Of a DNA stretch of 64,000 nt, positions 55,202 through 63,862 are shown in pieces. The translations under genes were made by a program, and so were the position numbers. How positions within the stretch are numbered: position 1 is the stretch's first letter; each line of letters opens with the position of its first letter. The notes beneath the pieces are model-generated. The model made no database searches. It was not told where the DNA came from and was given only the letters and a program-made list of their open reading frames with translations. The DNA is from Rhodopirellula baltica (GTDB lineage: Bacteria > Planctomycetota > Planctomycetia > Pirellulales > Pirellulaceae): positions 1 through 64,000 of the forward strand of contig PPHI01000038.1 in NCBI GenBank assembly GCA_002901265.1. The letters are read 5' to 3'.

Positions 55202-56782
55202 CTATCCTGTCGCGACGCGACTTGGGACAACGTGGTGTGTCTGTGATGCGCCATCAATGATTTCACGCAACTCGTGAACCATCTCCTCAATGCCCACAAC
55301 AGAGTCACGACTGCTCTTGATTTGAATGACGTTCGTTTGTGCGTTGCTGGCGACGCTGGCGACTTGGGCGGCGAGTTCGTCACCCGCCGCCGCAACCTCG
55401 CCGATGCTTCGACTGATCTCTGCGGTCGTCGCGTTTTGTTCGTCTACCGCGGACGCGATCGATTGTTGAGACTCCGACATATTCGCGATGATCCCTTGGA
55501 TGCGCCGCACTGATGCGGTCACAAGATTACTATGCGATTGAATATCACCGATCGCCTGCGCAATGCTTTGTGTGGCTTTGCTTGTTTCATTGGCGAGGTC
55601 CTTGACCTCCTTCGCAACGACGGCAAACCCTTTGCCAGCTTCTCCCGCTCGAGCTGCCTCAATCGTCGCATTTAAAGCAAGCAAGTTCGTTTGTTCGGCC
55701 AAGCCGTTGATGACTTCAATCACACTTTCGATCTTGTGATTGCTTTCCTGCAAGTGCTCGATCGACTTGGTCGATTCCCGTGACTCCTGCACTGCCTGTT
55801 CGGCGACAGCGGCAGCACGGCTCATGTTCTCTGAGATGTCTGCGATACTCGTTGACATCTCGTTGGATGCCGATGCGAGCGCACTAACGCTGGACGAGAT
55901 CTCGGCAACGGAAGCGGACATGGCTGATGAATCAAACGACGTTGATTTGACAGACTCCTCCAGACGATCGCTTAGCTCATGTAACGCGTGTGTGGCATCT
56001 TCGATCGAATGTGCTGACCGGTACAACCGCGATGTCACCGTTTTTTGCAATGCGAACCAGGTCAGCGCTCCGGTGAACAACAGCCCTATCAGTCCGACAC
56101 CGATCACGCTAGAGAGTTGCTCGGCGACCGCCGCGTCTGCTTTATCCAGCGATTGAATGATTTCGAAGGCACCTTGGATCTGACCTGGCTTCCAATTTTC
56201 CATCGCAAAGCCTGACGGGTCAGTTCCGTCGGTGCTTCCCCATTGCGTTTCCGCCGTTGCCGGATCACCGTGACATTTTAGACAGCTCTTGGAAACATGA
56301 ATCGGCCGAAAGTAGTGCACACGATTGTTTGCGTCATCAATGACGATGTGCTCTTCGAGCCCTTCACTACGCAACGTATCAAGAGCTTGTTGCTCGAGCG
56401 CATTGGGTTTGTGTTTTTGATCACGGGCACTCTCTGAAGGGACGCGAAATTGGTAGTCACCCTGTTCTGATTGGTCGGTGGCGGCATGTGCCGCGGCGAC
56501 GACCGGAAGCAACGGCATCGCTTCGTCATTGCGTCCCGCTTTGATCAGGGCGAGGAATTCGTCATGGCTGATAATTCCGCTTTCCCAATCGCGTTTGCGC
56601 TGCTGCTCTGCCGCTTCCGTTTCTAGGCAGATCGTTCGCGCCTTGTCGATCGTCGTCGCAAGTGCCCGTTGATGACAGTCTCGCCGGTACATGTAAACGA
56701 TCGCCGCAACCATGACGAAAGGCCCGGCAATGCAGATACCAACAACGCGATACTGCAGCGGCAAATCTGTGTAGACACGCAC
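55202..56782 (-). CDS. methyl-accepting chemotaxis protein with Tll0287-like haem sensor domain
   Basis: A 526-aa chemoreceptor. TM1 is at about 12-32 ([20 protein letters not shown]). The periplasmic sensor has [11 protein letters not shown], a CxxCH c-type haem motif typical of DUF3365/Tll0287-like domains, so it probably binds covalent haem and senses redox or a gas. TM2 is near 225-245 ([22 protein letters not shown]). The cytoplasmic domain has the hairpin tip [20 protein letters not shown]. No separate HAMP stands out. Next to the receiver cluster but in its own unit. Confidence 0.9.
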   Translation of the reverse strand: MRVYTDLPLQYRVVGICIAGPFVMVAAIVYMYRRDCHQRALATTIDKARTICLETEAAEQQRKRDWESGIISHDEFLALIKAGRNDEAMPLLPVVAAAHAATDQSEQGDYQFRVPSESARDQKHKPNALEQQALDTLRSEGLEEHIVIDDANNRVHYFRPIHVSKSCLKCHGDPATAETQWGSTDGTDPSGFAMENWKPGQIQGAFEIIQSLDKADAAVAEQLSSVIGVGLIGLLFTGALTWFALQKTVTSRLYRSAHSIEDATHALHELSDRLEESVKSTSFDSSAMSASVAEISSSVSALASASNEMSTSIADISENMSRAAAVAEQAVQESRESTKSIEHLQESNHKIESVIEVINGLAEQTNLLALNATIEAARAGEAGKGFAVVAKEVKDLANETSKATQSIAQAIGDIQSHSNLVTASVRRIQGIIANMSESQQSIASAVDEQNATTAEISRSIGEVAAAGDELAAQVASVASNAQTNVIQIKSSRDSVVGIEEMVHELREIIDGASQTHHVVPSRVATG

Positions 56783-57142
56783 TCCTCAGTCCCCGAATGA
56801 TTGTGACGACAACACGACATCTCATCTTGCTTTGGCAGTCGCTCGCCTACGTCACGACGATCCGTCGAACGAAGAGATTGATTTCAACTGCCGCTTATCA
56901 CACGAAGGCATCGATCGACAGGATCGATGCATTGAAGCAACTACTTCAGTCGGGGCATTGGCCGAAGGTCGCTCGTGATCACAAGACGACTCTAGGACGC
57001 GATCGAGAACTCCTGGAACGGGCGGTAAGCATTCCCGCTAGATATCCACGGAGATTCTCCCTAACCGATGGTAAACCATCAGCGTTGAGGGTTTATGCTT
57101 TCACAGATGCGAAACAGATGAGCGTGCGTTCGCCGACGTTCA
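56783..57142. other. intergenic region between chemoreceptor and imuB
   Basis: A 360-bp gap. A plus-strand frame of 117 codons (56797-57150) runs through it but shows no family motif and I do not accept it. One stem-loop (57059-57091) is listed separately. Confidence 0.35.
57059..57091 (-). terminator. stem-loop downstream of imuB
   Basis: GATGGT-tt-ACCATC inner stem extended by AAC/GTT and CCCT/AGGG with small bulges, about 50 bp after the imuB stop. No T-run. It may be the 3' end of the imuA-imuB transcript. Confidence 0.35.
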
Positions 57143-58831
57143 TCAAGTGAACCTGCCATGCAGAAACCAGCTTCCCGATTTCAGATCTCGATAGACCCAC
57201 CACAACTCACCACGGTCGGTCTCGATCCGATAGTAATCACGACGAACTGTCGGTCCTTCCCACCAACCGGTTTCGATACGTTCAGGTCCCCACCAGTACA
57301 TCACCTGATGTGTGTTGCCTTGATAACTCAATTGTGGCAAGGACTGCCCCTGGTCCTTTGACTTTGGTGTAACGGCGAGTTCAATCGGACGACGTAACAA
57401 ACGCAGGGGCCGACGCCGAGCATCGGAAGACATTGCGATGCGAATCGCATCCGCGCCAGCCACGCGTGCTCGCTTGCTGGTCAGTTGGGCAAGTGAACGA
57501 CGAGTGTGATGATCGGTCAGTGAATAGGTTTTGAACGCTCGCTCCGGCAACGGATTGTTTGCCAACCTGACACCCAGAACTGCGTCACGTCCAAGCCTCC
57601 CTGAAAGCGAATCGACTAATTGCGCGAGCGAACGATCGGCATGGGTTTTGTCCGAAAGTGCAAACTCGGTTTGCGCAAACAACGAGTTCTGCCGGCTTCG
57701 TAGTGGTTCGCTTTGGAGCACAATTAAAGTCAGTTGACGCACCGGCGTGGAGAGCTTTAGCGTTTCCACACTAGAATTAACTAATTGATGTAGATGTTTT
57801 CCGTCAAGTGTTGGGGCAAACAGTCCGATAGTGGTAGATAGTTGCGAGCGACCAATCAGGTCGAGGCGACAAACCAATCGTAGTGCCCCACGTTGGTTTG
57901 TCGCCAAGCTCGCGACAACCTTCTCGACCACCTGTTCAAGATGGTATCCGATGATCTCTTGATCGTCCGTTGGGTATTCCAGTTCACAAGTGGAGGCGAC
58001 CTGTTGTTCTAGATGTTGTACATCGAGCGGCAGTTCAATTTCACCACTGGCTTCTGATATCCGTTGAAGCAGCGGTTCGCCAAGTCGTCGCGCCAGACCT
58101 GCGCGTGGTAATCGAAGCAACGCACCGATCGTTGTGATTCCCAACCGATCGAGTGTGTACTTGGTTTCCGTTTCGATTCGGAGCCCGTTGACGGAGAGTG
58201 CTACAAGATCATTGACCAAATCCTGCGACACGAAATCGGGGGTTGGGTTGTAGTGTGAGTGTGCCCACGCGGCGGCGGCATTGTCGGCGATCGCTAGCCG
58301 ACCGGCAAGAAAAGTCGCGGCCAACAATTGATGAACGGTACGCAGCACGCCTTGCTCGTCATCAAACAGATGCGTGACACCGCTAAGGTCACAAAGGATT
58401 GTTTCCGGTTCGGCCAGCAACATGCCTGCCCACGGACGCTTCGGAACTGTTTCGATCGCAACCATCGGAGTGACGGTCGCTTGAATCTGATCGACGACCT
58501 TTTCTAGAGCGATGCGATCAGCAACGGGATCATGTTCGATCGCGATCGGTTCGCAGATCTCGGTTTGTTGTTGTGAACTGGCTCGCCGTACCAATTCGGT
58601 TGCCTGCGCGATCGCAATGGCTGGTCGAACGCCCAGTCGGGCGGACCTTTCGCAACACCCAACAACAACGCGTCCACGTCGTGGATCGTTTTTCCAGAGG
58701 ATCACCGGTTGGTTCAGCAGACTTGTGCCGGATTCGTCAGGACGCTGTGCGTGACGTTCTTCGTGCCGCCACTCGCTTCGCAGCCGCTGGATTGGCCAGT
58801 TGTGAAGCCAGACGCTTAGCAGCCGTTTCAT
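57143..58831 (-). CDS. imuB: ImuB, inactive Y-family polymerase-like mutagenesis protein
   Basis: A 562-aa protein of the ImuB family, which lacks polymerase activity and links ImuA, the beta clamp and the error-prone polymerase DnaE2 in damage-induced mutagenesis. It starts KRLLSVWLHNWPIQRLR, the ImuB form of the Y-polymerase N-terminus. The catalytic palm carboxylates of DinB are not in place (CDLSGVTHLF stands where DSFFASVE-like and SIDE-type motifs would be). HhH-like (LGITTIGALLRLPRAGLARRLG) and a little-finger-like region follow. ATG 58831 matches the family start, so the gene overlaps imuA by 95 bp. No dnaE2 lies downstream in the window. Confidence 0.88.
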   Translation of the reverse strand: MKRLLSVWLHNWPIQRLRSEWRHEERHAQRPDESGTSLLNQPVILWKNDPRRGRVVVGCCERSARLGVRPAIAIAQATELVRRASSQQQTEICEPIAIEHDPVADRIALEKVVDQIQATVTPMVAIETVPKRPWAGMLLAEPETILCDLSGVTHLFDDEQGVLRTVHQLLAATFLAGRLAIADNAAAAWAHSHYNPTPDFVSQDLVNDLVALSVNGLRIETETKYTLDRLGITTIGALLRLPRAGLARRLGEPLLQRISEASGEIELPLDVQHLEQQVASTCELEYPTDDQEIIGYHLEQVVEKVVASLATNQRGALRLVCRLDLIGRSQLSTTIGLFAPTLDGKHLHQLVNSSVETLKLSTPVRQLTLIVLQSEPLRSRQNSLFAQTEFALSDKTHADRSLAQLVDSLSGRLGRDAVLGVRLANNPLPERAFKTYSLTDHHTRRSLAQLTSKRARVAGADAIRIAMSSDARRRPLRLLRRPIELAVTPKSKDQGQSLPQLSYQGNTHQVMYWWGPERIETGWWEGPTVRRDYYRIETDRGELWWVYRDLKSGSWFLHGRFT

Positions 58832-59750
58832 GTCGCTGTGGATCGCTGGATGGGACAGGATGTAGAACGCCCGAATCGTCAAAGCGAACGTCAAGCTGTT
58901 TGCCGGCTTGGCCCCCACGAACTCGATCCAGCGTGACAGAGATCACTTCGGAATCGCGTCCCGACGAAAGCCGATGTCGTGGCGAGAGACGCTCGGGGGT
59001 TTGCAAACGTTTTCGTTCCGCAACGTAAAATTGTGTTTCGGCAAAACTGGGCAGGTGTCGTGCTTGAAAATTTCGGATGAACAGGCCCGGCGTGTTACCG
59101 GTTTCCGCCGCCAATTGCAAACGACGCCCATCACGATCATCCAGCCGCATTGGCAAGCGAGCGAGCACTGCGGCGACAGCGCCTGAACGCAACGCCTGGT
59201 CGATCGCCCAAAGCGCGTCATCGGATCCCCGTGGGCGTAGCAAAATCATTCGCTGAGCAGGGACCCCCAAGGCAACCGCAGCTGGCGGATAGAACGTGCC
59301 TTCGCAATCGACGATCACAAGCGGTCGGGACGTGACAGCATCGAGGCGGCAAGCAGCGGCCCGTAGCGAGAGCGATTCGGCGGCAGCACTCTCATGCGCG
59401 GCAACCCACTCCGTCAGCGTGCCCGGATGCAGACCGTTATGGGGCAACCAGACATCCATGGCCGAGCAACCGGTCGAAAACGTTGGCTCAGCCGCATTTC
59501 GGGCCGTGCTAACACAACCGACTTTTGCCCGCAACGAACGCAGCACCTCGGCTTGGGAAAGCGGTGCGCTGAGCAAATTTGCAGCCGGGGCTGGTTCAGA
59601 CGCCTTGCCCACAGACACTTTTTTGGCAAGGTTGGCAGCAGCGGTCGCCTTTTTTGCAGCCGTTTCCGGGAGCGCGGTTCCGATGGGTGCATCCGTCGCC
59701 GATTGCGACCGAGGCTCCATAAAAGAAAATAAATGCTGCTCAATTGCCAT
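58737..59750 (-). CDS. imuA: ImuA-like RecA-fold mutagenesis protein
   Basis: A 337-aa protein of the ImuA/SulA-RecA-like family, which works with ImuB in translesion mutagenesis. The first 60 residues are Ala/Lys-rich and probably disordered. The core has STGCSAMDVWLPHNGLHPGT, the family pattern before a degenerate Walker A (HESAAAESLSLRAA, no GKT), LVIVDCEGTFYPPAA and WAIDQALRSGAVAAVLA. The tail is basic. Start ATG 59750. imuB starts inside its last 95 bp. Normally SOS-regulated; a palindrome lies 70 bp upstream, but no LexA box is proven. Confidence 0.85.
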   Translation of the reverse strand: MAIEQHLFSFMEPRSQSATDAPIGTALPETAAKKATAAANLAKKVSVGKASEPAPAANLLSAPLSQAEVLRSLRAKVGCVSTARNAAEPTFSTGCSAMDVWLPHNGLHPGTLTEWVAAHESAAAESLSLRAAACRLDAVTSRPLVIVDCEGTFYPPAAVALGVPAQRMILLRPRGSDDALWAIDQALRSGAVAAVLARLPMRLDDRDGRRLQLAAETGNTPGLFIRNFQARHLPSFAETQFYVAERKRLQTPERLSPRHRLSSGRDSEVISVTLDRVRGGQAGKQLDVRFDDSGVLHPVPSSDPQRHETAAKRLASQLANPAAAKRVAARRTSRTAS

Positions 59751-59806
59751 TTCGGTTCATCCAGAAACGAATGGTTCTGAAAACGAAAACTCAAAAACCC
59801 AGTGCA

Positions 59807-59826
59807 AGCATATCCGATGCTAGCAT
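59807..59826. promoter_or_regulatory. overlapping palindromes between imuA and the LapA gene
   Basis: AGCAT-atccg-ATGCT (59807-59821) overlaps the perfect palindrome ATGCTAGCAT (59817-59826), in the 118-bp divergent gap. A candidate operator for a repressor such as LexA, unproven. Confidence 0.3.
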
Positions 59827-59868
59827 TGCGGCTTCCTTTTTCCAGACTTTAGTTGTTGGGTCAGTTCA

Positions 59869-60132
59869 ATGTGGGCGCGAATTCGATGGGGGCTGATCAT
59901 CTCCGGCATTTTGGTGCTGGTGGTCTTTTCGCTTGCCAACACCGCTGCGGTGGACGTGCGAATGCCGCTGATGTTTCAGATCAGTGTTCCCCTGGCCATG
60001 CTACTCGCCCTGGCAGGTTTGATTGGGTTTATGGTTGGTGCACTCTGGACAGCCTGGATGCTGCGTCGGAGATCGGCCCAAGTGTCTAAAAAGGGGGCCA
60101 AACCGATCGCTGAGTCTCCGATCACTAGCTAG
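59869..60132 (+). CDS. LapA (DUF1049) family membrane protein
   Basis: An 87-aa inner-membrane protein with two TM helices (about 7-25, LIISGILVLVVFSLANT, and 38-62, VPLAMLLALAGLIGFMVGAL), joined by the family loop TAAVDVRMPLMFQISVPLA, and a basic cytoplasmic tail (RRRSAQVSKKG). The pattern matches LapA/DUF1049, which in E. coli is linked to control of LPS assembly. Single gene, divergent from imuA. Confidence 0.8.
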   Translation: MWARIRWGLIISGILVLVVFSLANTAAVDVRMPLMFQISVPLAMLLALAGLIGFMVGALWTAWMLRRRSAQVSKKGAKPIAESPITS

Positions 60133-60204
60133 CGGCACCGGGGAGGCGGGCTTTTGCTCGAGGCCAGATTCCGGATTGTCAGAATTTCAGACCGATGAGA
60201 AAAA

Positions 60205-60573
60205 TTAGGAAACTTGAGCCAAATGGGTGCCTTCTGCACGCCGAGCCGCAGCCCGTGACAAAAATTCTTCACGGCGTTTGGCCACCAATTGGTAGCGAAG
60301 CAGAACGAGCCGGGCCAAATCCCCCATTCGGTGCAGGTTGTCGTCACCGGCATCTTGACTGGCTGAAGTGATCGACCGAGTCGCCGCAGCAACATTCGTG
60401 TTTCCGTTTTGGCCGTTGTTTCTTGCCATCGCGGCCTTTCGCTTTTCCGACTGGGTTGGCTGACCCGATTGTGCCGCGGGAACGATCGCGACCGCTGGGG
60501 GGGCACTAGCAGCCGAAACGGGTGCAACAGCGGTGGTCAGCGAATCGGTATCGAAGAGCATCAGTTGCGTCAT
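60205..60573 (-). CDS. small conserved hypothetical protein
   Basis: A 122-aa soluble protein. The first 75 residues are Ala/Pro/Ser-rich low complexity. The C-terminal 45 residues form a patterned helix pair (NLHRMGDLARLVLLRYQLVAKRREEFLSR) that looks conserved. No known family. Start ATG 60573 near a lone TTGACA-free upstream region; converges on the LapA gene. Confidence 0.55.
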   Translation of the reverse strand: MTQLMLFDTDSLTTAVAPVSAASAPPAVAIVPAAQSGQPTQSEKRKAAMARNNGQNGNTNVAAATRSITSASQDAGDDNLHRMGDLARLVLLRYQLVAKRREEFLSRAAARRAEGTHLAQVS

Positions 60574-60759
60574 GACAGGGCTCCGGGCAAGACAATTCAG
60601 CGAAATGTTTTTTGACCAGCCGAATTGGCTGATTCGTATGGCTGAATGATCGAGACGTGCATGACACGTGAGGTCACGTCCCAGAACACACTGTCAGAAA
60701 AAAAAAGAATCGGCTAAAATCAGTTCGTTGAAATACTCCACTGACAGGAACCATTGCCA

Positions 60760-61176
60760 ATGGCGACCGCCGAAGAAGAAGACATCGATTTCAAAATTTC
60801 GCCAGAAGACCAGGATGAGCACAGCTTTGTCACCATTTGGAACATTGCCTCGGCGACTTGCGACGGAAAACTCGAAGATACCCGGGCCCTGGCGTCCAAA
60901 CTGCTGAACTTTCTCTGCAAACGGGACTGCGACTTCGTCGTCTGCAGCTCGTCCAACATCGAATACCTCGACGAAAAGTTCGAATCGGACAACAAAGTCC
61001 TTTACGACTGGAAACCGGAGAGTGAGTACGTCGATTTGGTTTCGCAGCACGCCGAAGTTCCAGGCAAGGCTTTCATGTCCTTCCTGAAAACTCACAAATT
61101 CAATCCTTCGACCAAGTACAACCCTCGTCGCGCAGATCGCGTGACCTGGTTCAACGATCGTTGGTCGATCGGTTAA
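60760..61176 (+). CDS. conserved hypothetical protein
   Basis: A 138-aa acidic soluble protein. It has a patterned core (FVTIWNIASATCDGKLED, FLCKRDCDFVVCSSSNIEYL) with three cysteines (60, 64 and 68 approximately) and a C-terminal KFNPSTKYNPRRADRVTWF. I do not recognise the family. ATG 60760 is preferred over the TTG six bases upstream. It stands 58 bp before the PDZ protein gene on the same strand. Confidence 0.65.
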   Translation: MATAEEEDIDFKISPEDQDEHSFVTIWNIASATCDGKLEDTRALASKLLNFLCKRDCDFVVCSSSNIEYLDEKFESDNKVLYDWKPESEYVDLVSQHAEVPGKAFMSFLKTHKFNPSTKYNPRRADRVTWFNDRWSIG

Positions 61177-61233
61177 CCCTCGCGTAAGCCCCGCTCCGTT
61201 TCGACGGACGCCCCAAAACAGGGACACCTGTGA

Positions 61234-62496
61234 ATGACGCAACGAACGATTCCGGCCTCTCATCGGCGAGTCGGCACTGTATTTTTACAGGGGGCGTTTT
61301 TACGGGCGGGGTTCGCAATCGTCGCTACGGCGACCTGCCTTTTTCCTCAGCCGGCTGTGTTTGGCCAAGACGAATCCCGTCCGGCTGAGGGTTCGAAACC
61401 GCCGACAGTCGGTGAATCCTCAATAGGCTTCGCCGAGTTGGCTCCCAAGCCACGCCAACGCACCCTTGAGCAGTGGGCACAGGAGCTGACTAGTGATCGT
61501 TTCCGTATTCGGCAGGCCGCAAAAGAAGCTTTGATTCAAGGCGGTTACGAAGCGGTACCCGCCTTGCGGCAGATTCTCGACGAAGGGGAACTCGATTCGA
61601 CCGAGGCCGTCGTCGGGATCTTAGCCAAAATCGCCGAGAACGAACCGCCCTGGAAACAGGACGGGGCAATCGCCACGCTCGAGCAAATCGCCGGAACCGG
61701 CTTCGGAACCAAAGCGACGATTGCAAAAAGCGTCTTGAAATCGTTTAGCGAAATCCGCGACCTCCAAGCACGACAAGAACTGGCGAAAGTCGGTGTGTTC
61801 GTCGGTGAGGAAACCGTCGCTCTCGGGGCTCGCAGTCGCGCGCAACAGGTCATCCGTATTGACGACGGATGGAGCGGAGACGCAAAGCTATTGGCCTGGA
61901 TTCGATGGCTGAAAGGAACTCCCTATGTCATTGTCCAAGGTGACGCGGTGCGGGCGGACGTCTTCGAATCGGTCATTCGATTGCCCGAGGACATGACGTT
62001 GATTTTGATCGAAGGTCAGCTTTCTCTCGAAGCGATTGACGTTCTTAAAAAACGCGACCGTATCGATGCGATTGAAATTCGATACATCCCGTTGAACCAA
62101 TCGCTCTTGTCGCAACTTCCATCGCTTGGCGTTCGACAAGCATTGCACCTAATGGGCACAGGCACCAAAAACGACCAATTGGAACAGTTGCGTGTCGCAA
62201 TGCCCGGTGTCGCCGTCACCACGCGCAGCGGCGGATTCCTAGGCGTGATCTGCCGAAGTTTGGATCAAGATTATTGCGAGGTCGACGAGGTGATTCCGGG
62301 AAGCGGCGCACACCAAGCTGGCATTCTTGCCGGCGACATTGTGATTCGCATCGACGACACAAAGATCTCGCGATTTGATGATCTACAGCGTCAAATCAAC
62401 ACGCACGTACCGGGCGACGAAATCAAAATTCAAATTCGCCGATTCCAGCAAGTGATCAGCACCACTGCGGTTCTAAAAAAACTCGAGACGCAATGA
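61234..62496 (+). CDS. secreted HEAT-like and PDZ domain protein
   Basis: A 420-aa exported protein with a signal peptide ending near PAVFGQ. Residues about 75-165 hold HEAT-like helical repeats (DRFRIRQAAKEALIQGGYEA, AVVGILAKIAENEPPW). A middle region of beta strands follows (VRADVFESVIRL, ALHLMGTGTKNDQLE). The C-terminal 85 residues are a PDZ domain with GGFLGVI, GSGAHQAGILAGDIVIRIDD and a typical last strand. No protease triad, so it is probably a binding or adaptor protein. It overlaps mutY by ATGA, an odd pairing because mutY acts in the cytoplasm. Confidence 0.85.
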   Translation: MTQRTIPASHRRVGTVFLQGAFLRAGFAIVATATCLFPQPAVFGQDESRPAEGSKPPTVGESSIGFAELAPKPRQRTLEQWAQELTSDRFRIRQAAKEALIQGGYEAVPALRQILDEGELDSTEAVVGILAKIAENEPPWKQDGAIATLEQIAGTGFGTKATIAKSVLKSFSEIRDLQARQELAKVGVFVGEETVALGARSRAQQVIRIDDGWSGDAKLLAWIRWLKGTPYVIVQGDAVRADVFESVIRLPEDMTLILIEGQLSLEAIDVLKKRDRIDAIEIRYIPLNQSLLSQLPSLGVRQALHLMGTGTKNDQLEQLRVAMPGVAVTTRSGGFLGVICRSLDQDYCEVDEVIPGSGAHQAGILAGDIVIRIDDTKISRFDDLQRQINTHVPGDEIKIQIRRFQQVISTTAVLKKLETQ

Positions 62497-63701
62497 CGGA
62501 TTCGACGGCACGGAAGCACAAACCCAAATCCAGTCGATCCAAAACTGTTGCCAAGCAATCGGAACCGATCGAAGTTCCCGTCGACGAAATCTGGACGGAC
62601 TCACGCTGGCGAAGCAATCTCCGCCGACGTCTGTTGGCTTGGTTTGACGACAACGCGCGTGTTCTGCCATGGCGGAGCGAGCCGACGCCCTACCGTGTTT
62701 GGATAAGCGAAATCATGTTGCAACAAACGCAGGTTGCAACGGTGCTGCCGTACTATGAACGCTGGATGAAGCGTTATCCAACGGTCGCAAGCCTAGCCAA
62801 TGCAGACGAACAAGATCTGATGCGTTTATGGGAAGGGCTCGGCTATTACCGGCGAGTTCGCTCCATTCACGCCGCCGCGAAAAAGATTGTCGAAGTCCAC
62901 GACGGCGAATTTCCAACCGACGCCGAAAGCGTGTTGGCTTTGCCGGGAATCGGCAGGTATACCGCCGGCGCGATTTTGTCGATCGCCTGTGATCAGCGAA
63001 TGCCGATTTTGGAAGGCAACACCCAGCGCGTTTTCAGTCGCTGGGCTGCATTGCGAAGTTCGCCTACGGAGAAGGACAGCAACAAATGGCTTTGGCAATT
63101 CGCAGAAACAATGTTGCCCAATTCTGACTGTGGCACCTTCAATCAAGCAGCGATGGAAATCGGTGCTCTCGTATGTACGCCAAAGAATCCCAATTGCGAT
63201 GCCTGTCCGGTCATGACGCTTTGCCGAACGGCGGCCGCAGGACTGCAGCAGGAAATCCCCGGCAAGATCAAACGAATTCAGTACGAAGATCGATCGGAGT
63301 TCGCGTTGATCCTTTCACGCCAGCTTGGAAAAACGCAGCAGTACCTTGTGCGGCAATTGCCAAACGATGCGCGATGGGCGGGACTTTGGGACTTCCCCCG
63401 GCCGACTGATGTGCAAACCGCCACGGTCGAAGAAGCTTCAACATGGATCGGGTCCCAAATCGGCGCGGCTGTGCGTCCTGGCCCACGTCTGAAGACAATT
63501 CGTCATGCGGTGACAAAATATCGCATCCAATTGCACGTCCATTCCGCAGCACTCGATGCGCCTACCCCCAATCCGATCGCTTCTGACCAATGGCAATGGG
63601 TTGGTCAGGATCAGTTGGCGGAACTTCCAATGAGTGTGACGGGCAGAAAAATAGTCGATCTGATCGTAAAATCTGATCAACCGCTTTTACCGCTCGGCTA
63701 A
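62493..63701 (+). CDS. mutY: A/G-specific adenine glycosylase
   Basis: A 402-aa base-excision repair enzyme that removes adenine opposite 8-oxoguanine. It has a Lys-rich N-terminal extension of about 45 residues. Glu73 lies in SEIMLQQTQ, the helix-hairpin-helix is LPGIGRYTAGA, and the 4Fe-4S cluster Cys set is C228-x6-C235-x2-C238-x5-C244. The C-terminal part is a NUDIX-like 8-oxoG-binding domain (WAGLWDFPRP ... RHAVTKYRIQLH). The catalytic Asp of the E. coli motif PILDGN is Glu174 here (PILEGN), the same carboxylate but one carbon longer. Translationally coupled to the PDZ gene. Confidence 0.93.
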   Translation: MTDSTARKHKPKSSRSKTVAKQSEPIEVPVDEIWTDSRWRSNLRRRLLAWFDDNARVLPWRSEPTPYRVWISEIMLQQTQVATVLPYYERWMKRYPTVASLANADEQDLMRLWEGLGYYRRVRSIHAAAKKIVEVHDGEFPTDAESVLALPGIGRYTAGAILSIACDQRMPILEGNTQRVFSRWAALRSSPTEKDSNKWLWQFAETMLPNSDCGTFNQAAMEIGALVCTPKNPNCDACPVMTLCRTAAAGLQQEIPGKIKRIQYEDRSEFALILSRQLGKTQQYLVRQLPNDARWAGLWDFPRPTDVQTATVEEASTWIGSQIGAAVRPGPRLKTIRHAVTKYRIQLHVHSAALDAPTPNPIASDQWQWVGQDQLAELPMSVTGRKIVDLIVKSDQPLLPLG

Positions 63702-63862
63702 AGTTTCGCCCATCGGCGAATTGCGGTTTACAATGACGCTCGAATCACTCGATTAATTTTTGCGGCGACCGATCCTCGGACATCCGCCTTTCAACGCGCC
63801 CGACGCGTTCCCACCTCGATTCGTTTCTTTACGACCAACTGCTACCCCACGACTATCCAGCG

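Noticed and set aside
56797-57150. 117-codon plus-strand frame between chemoreceptor and imuB
   Set aside because: It overlaps the imuB end, has no recognisable motif or ribosome-binding site and crosses a stem-loop.
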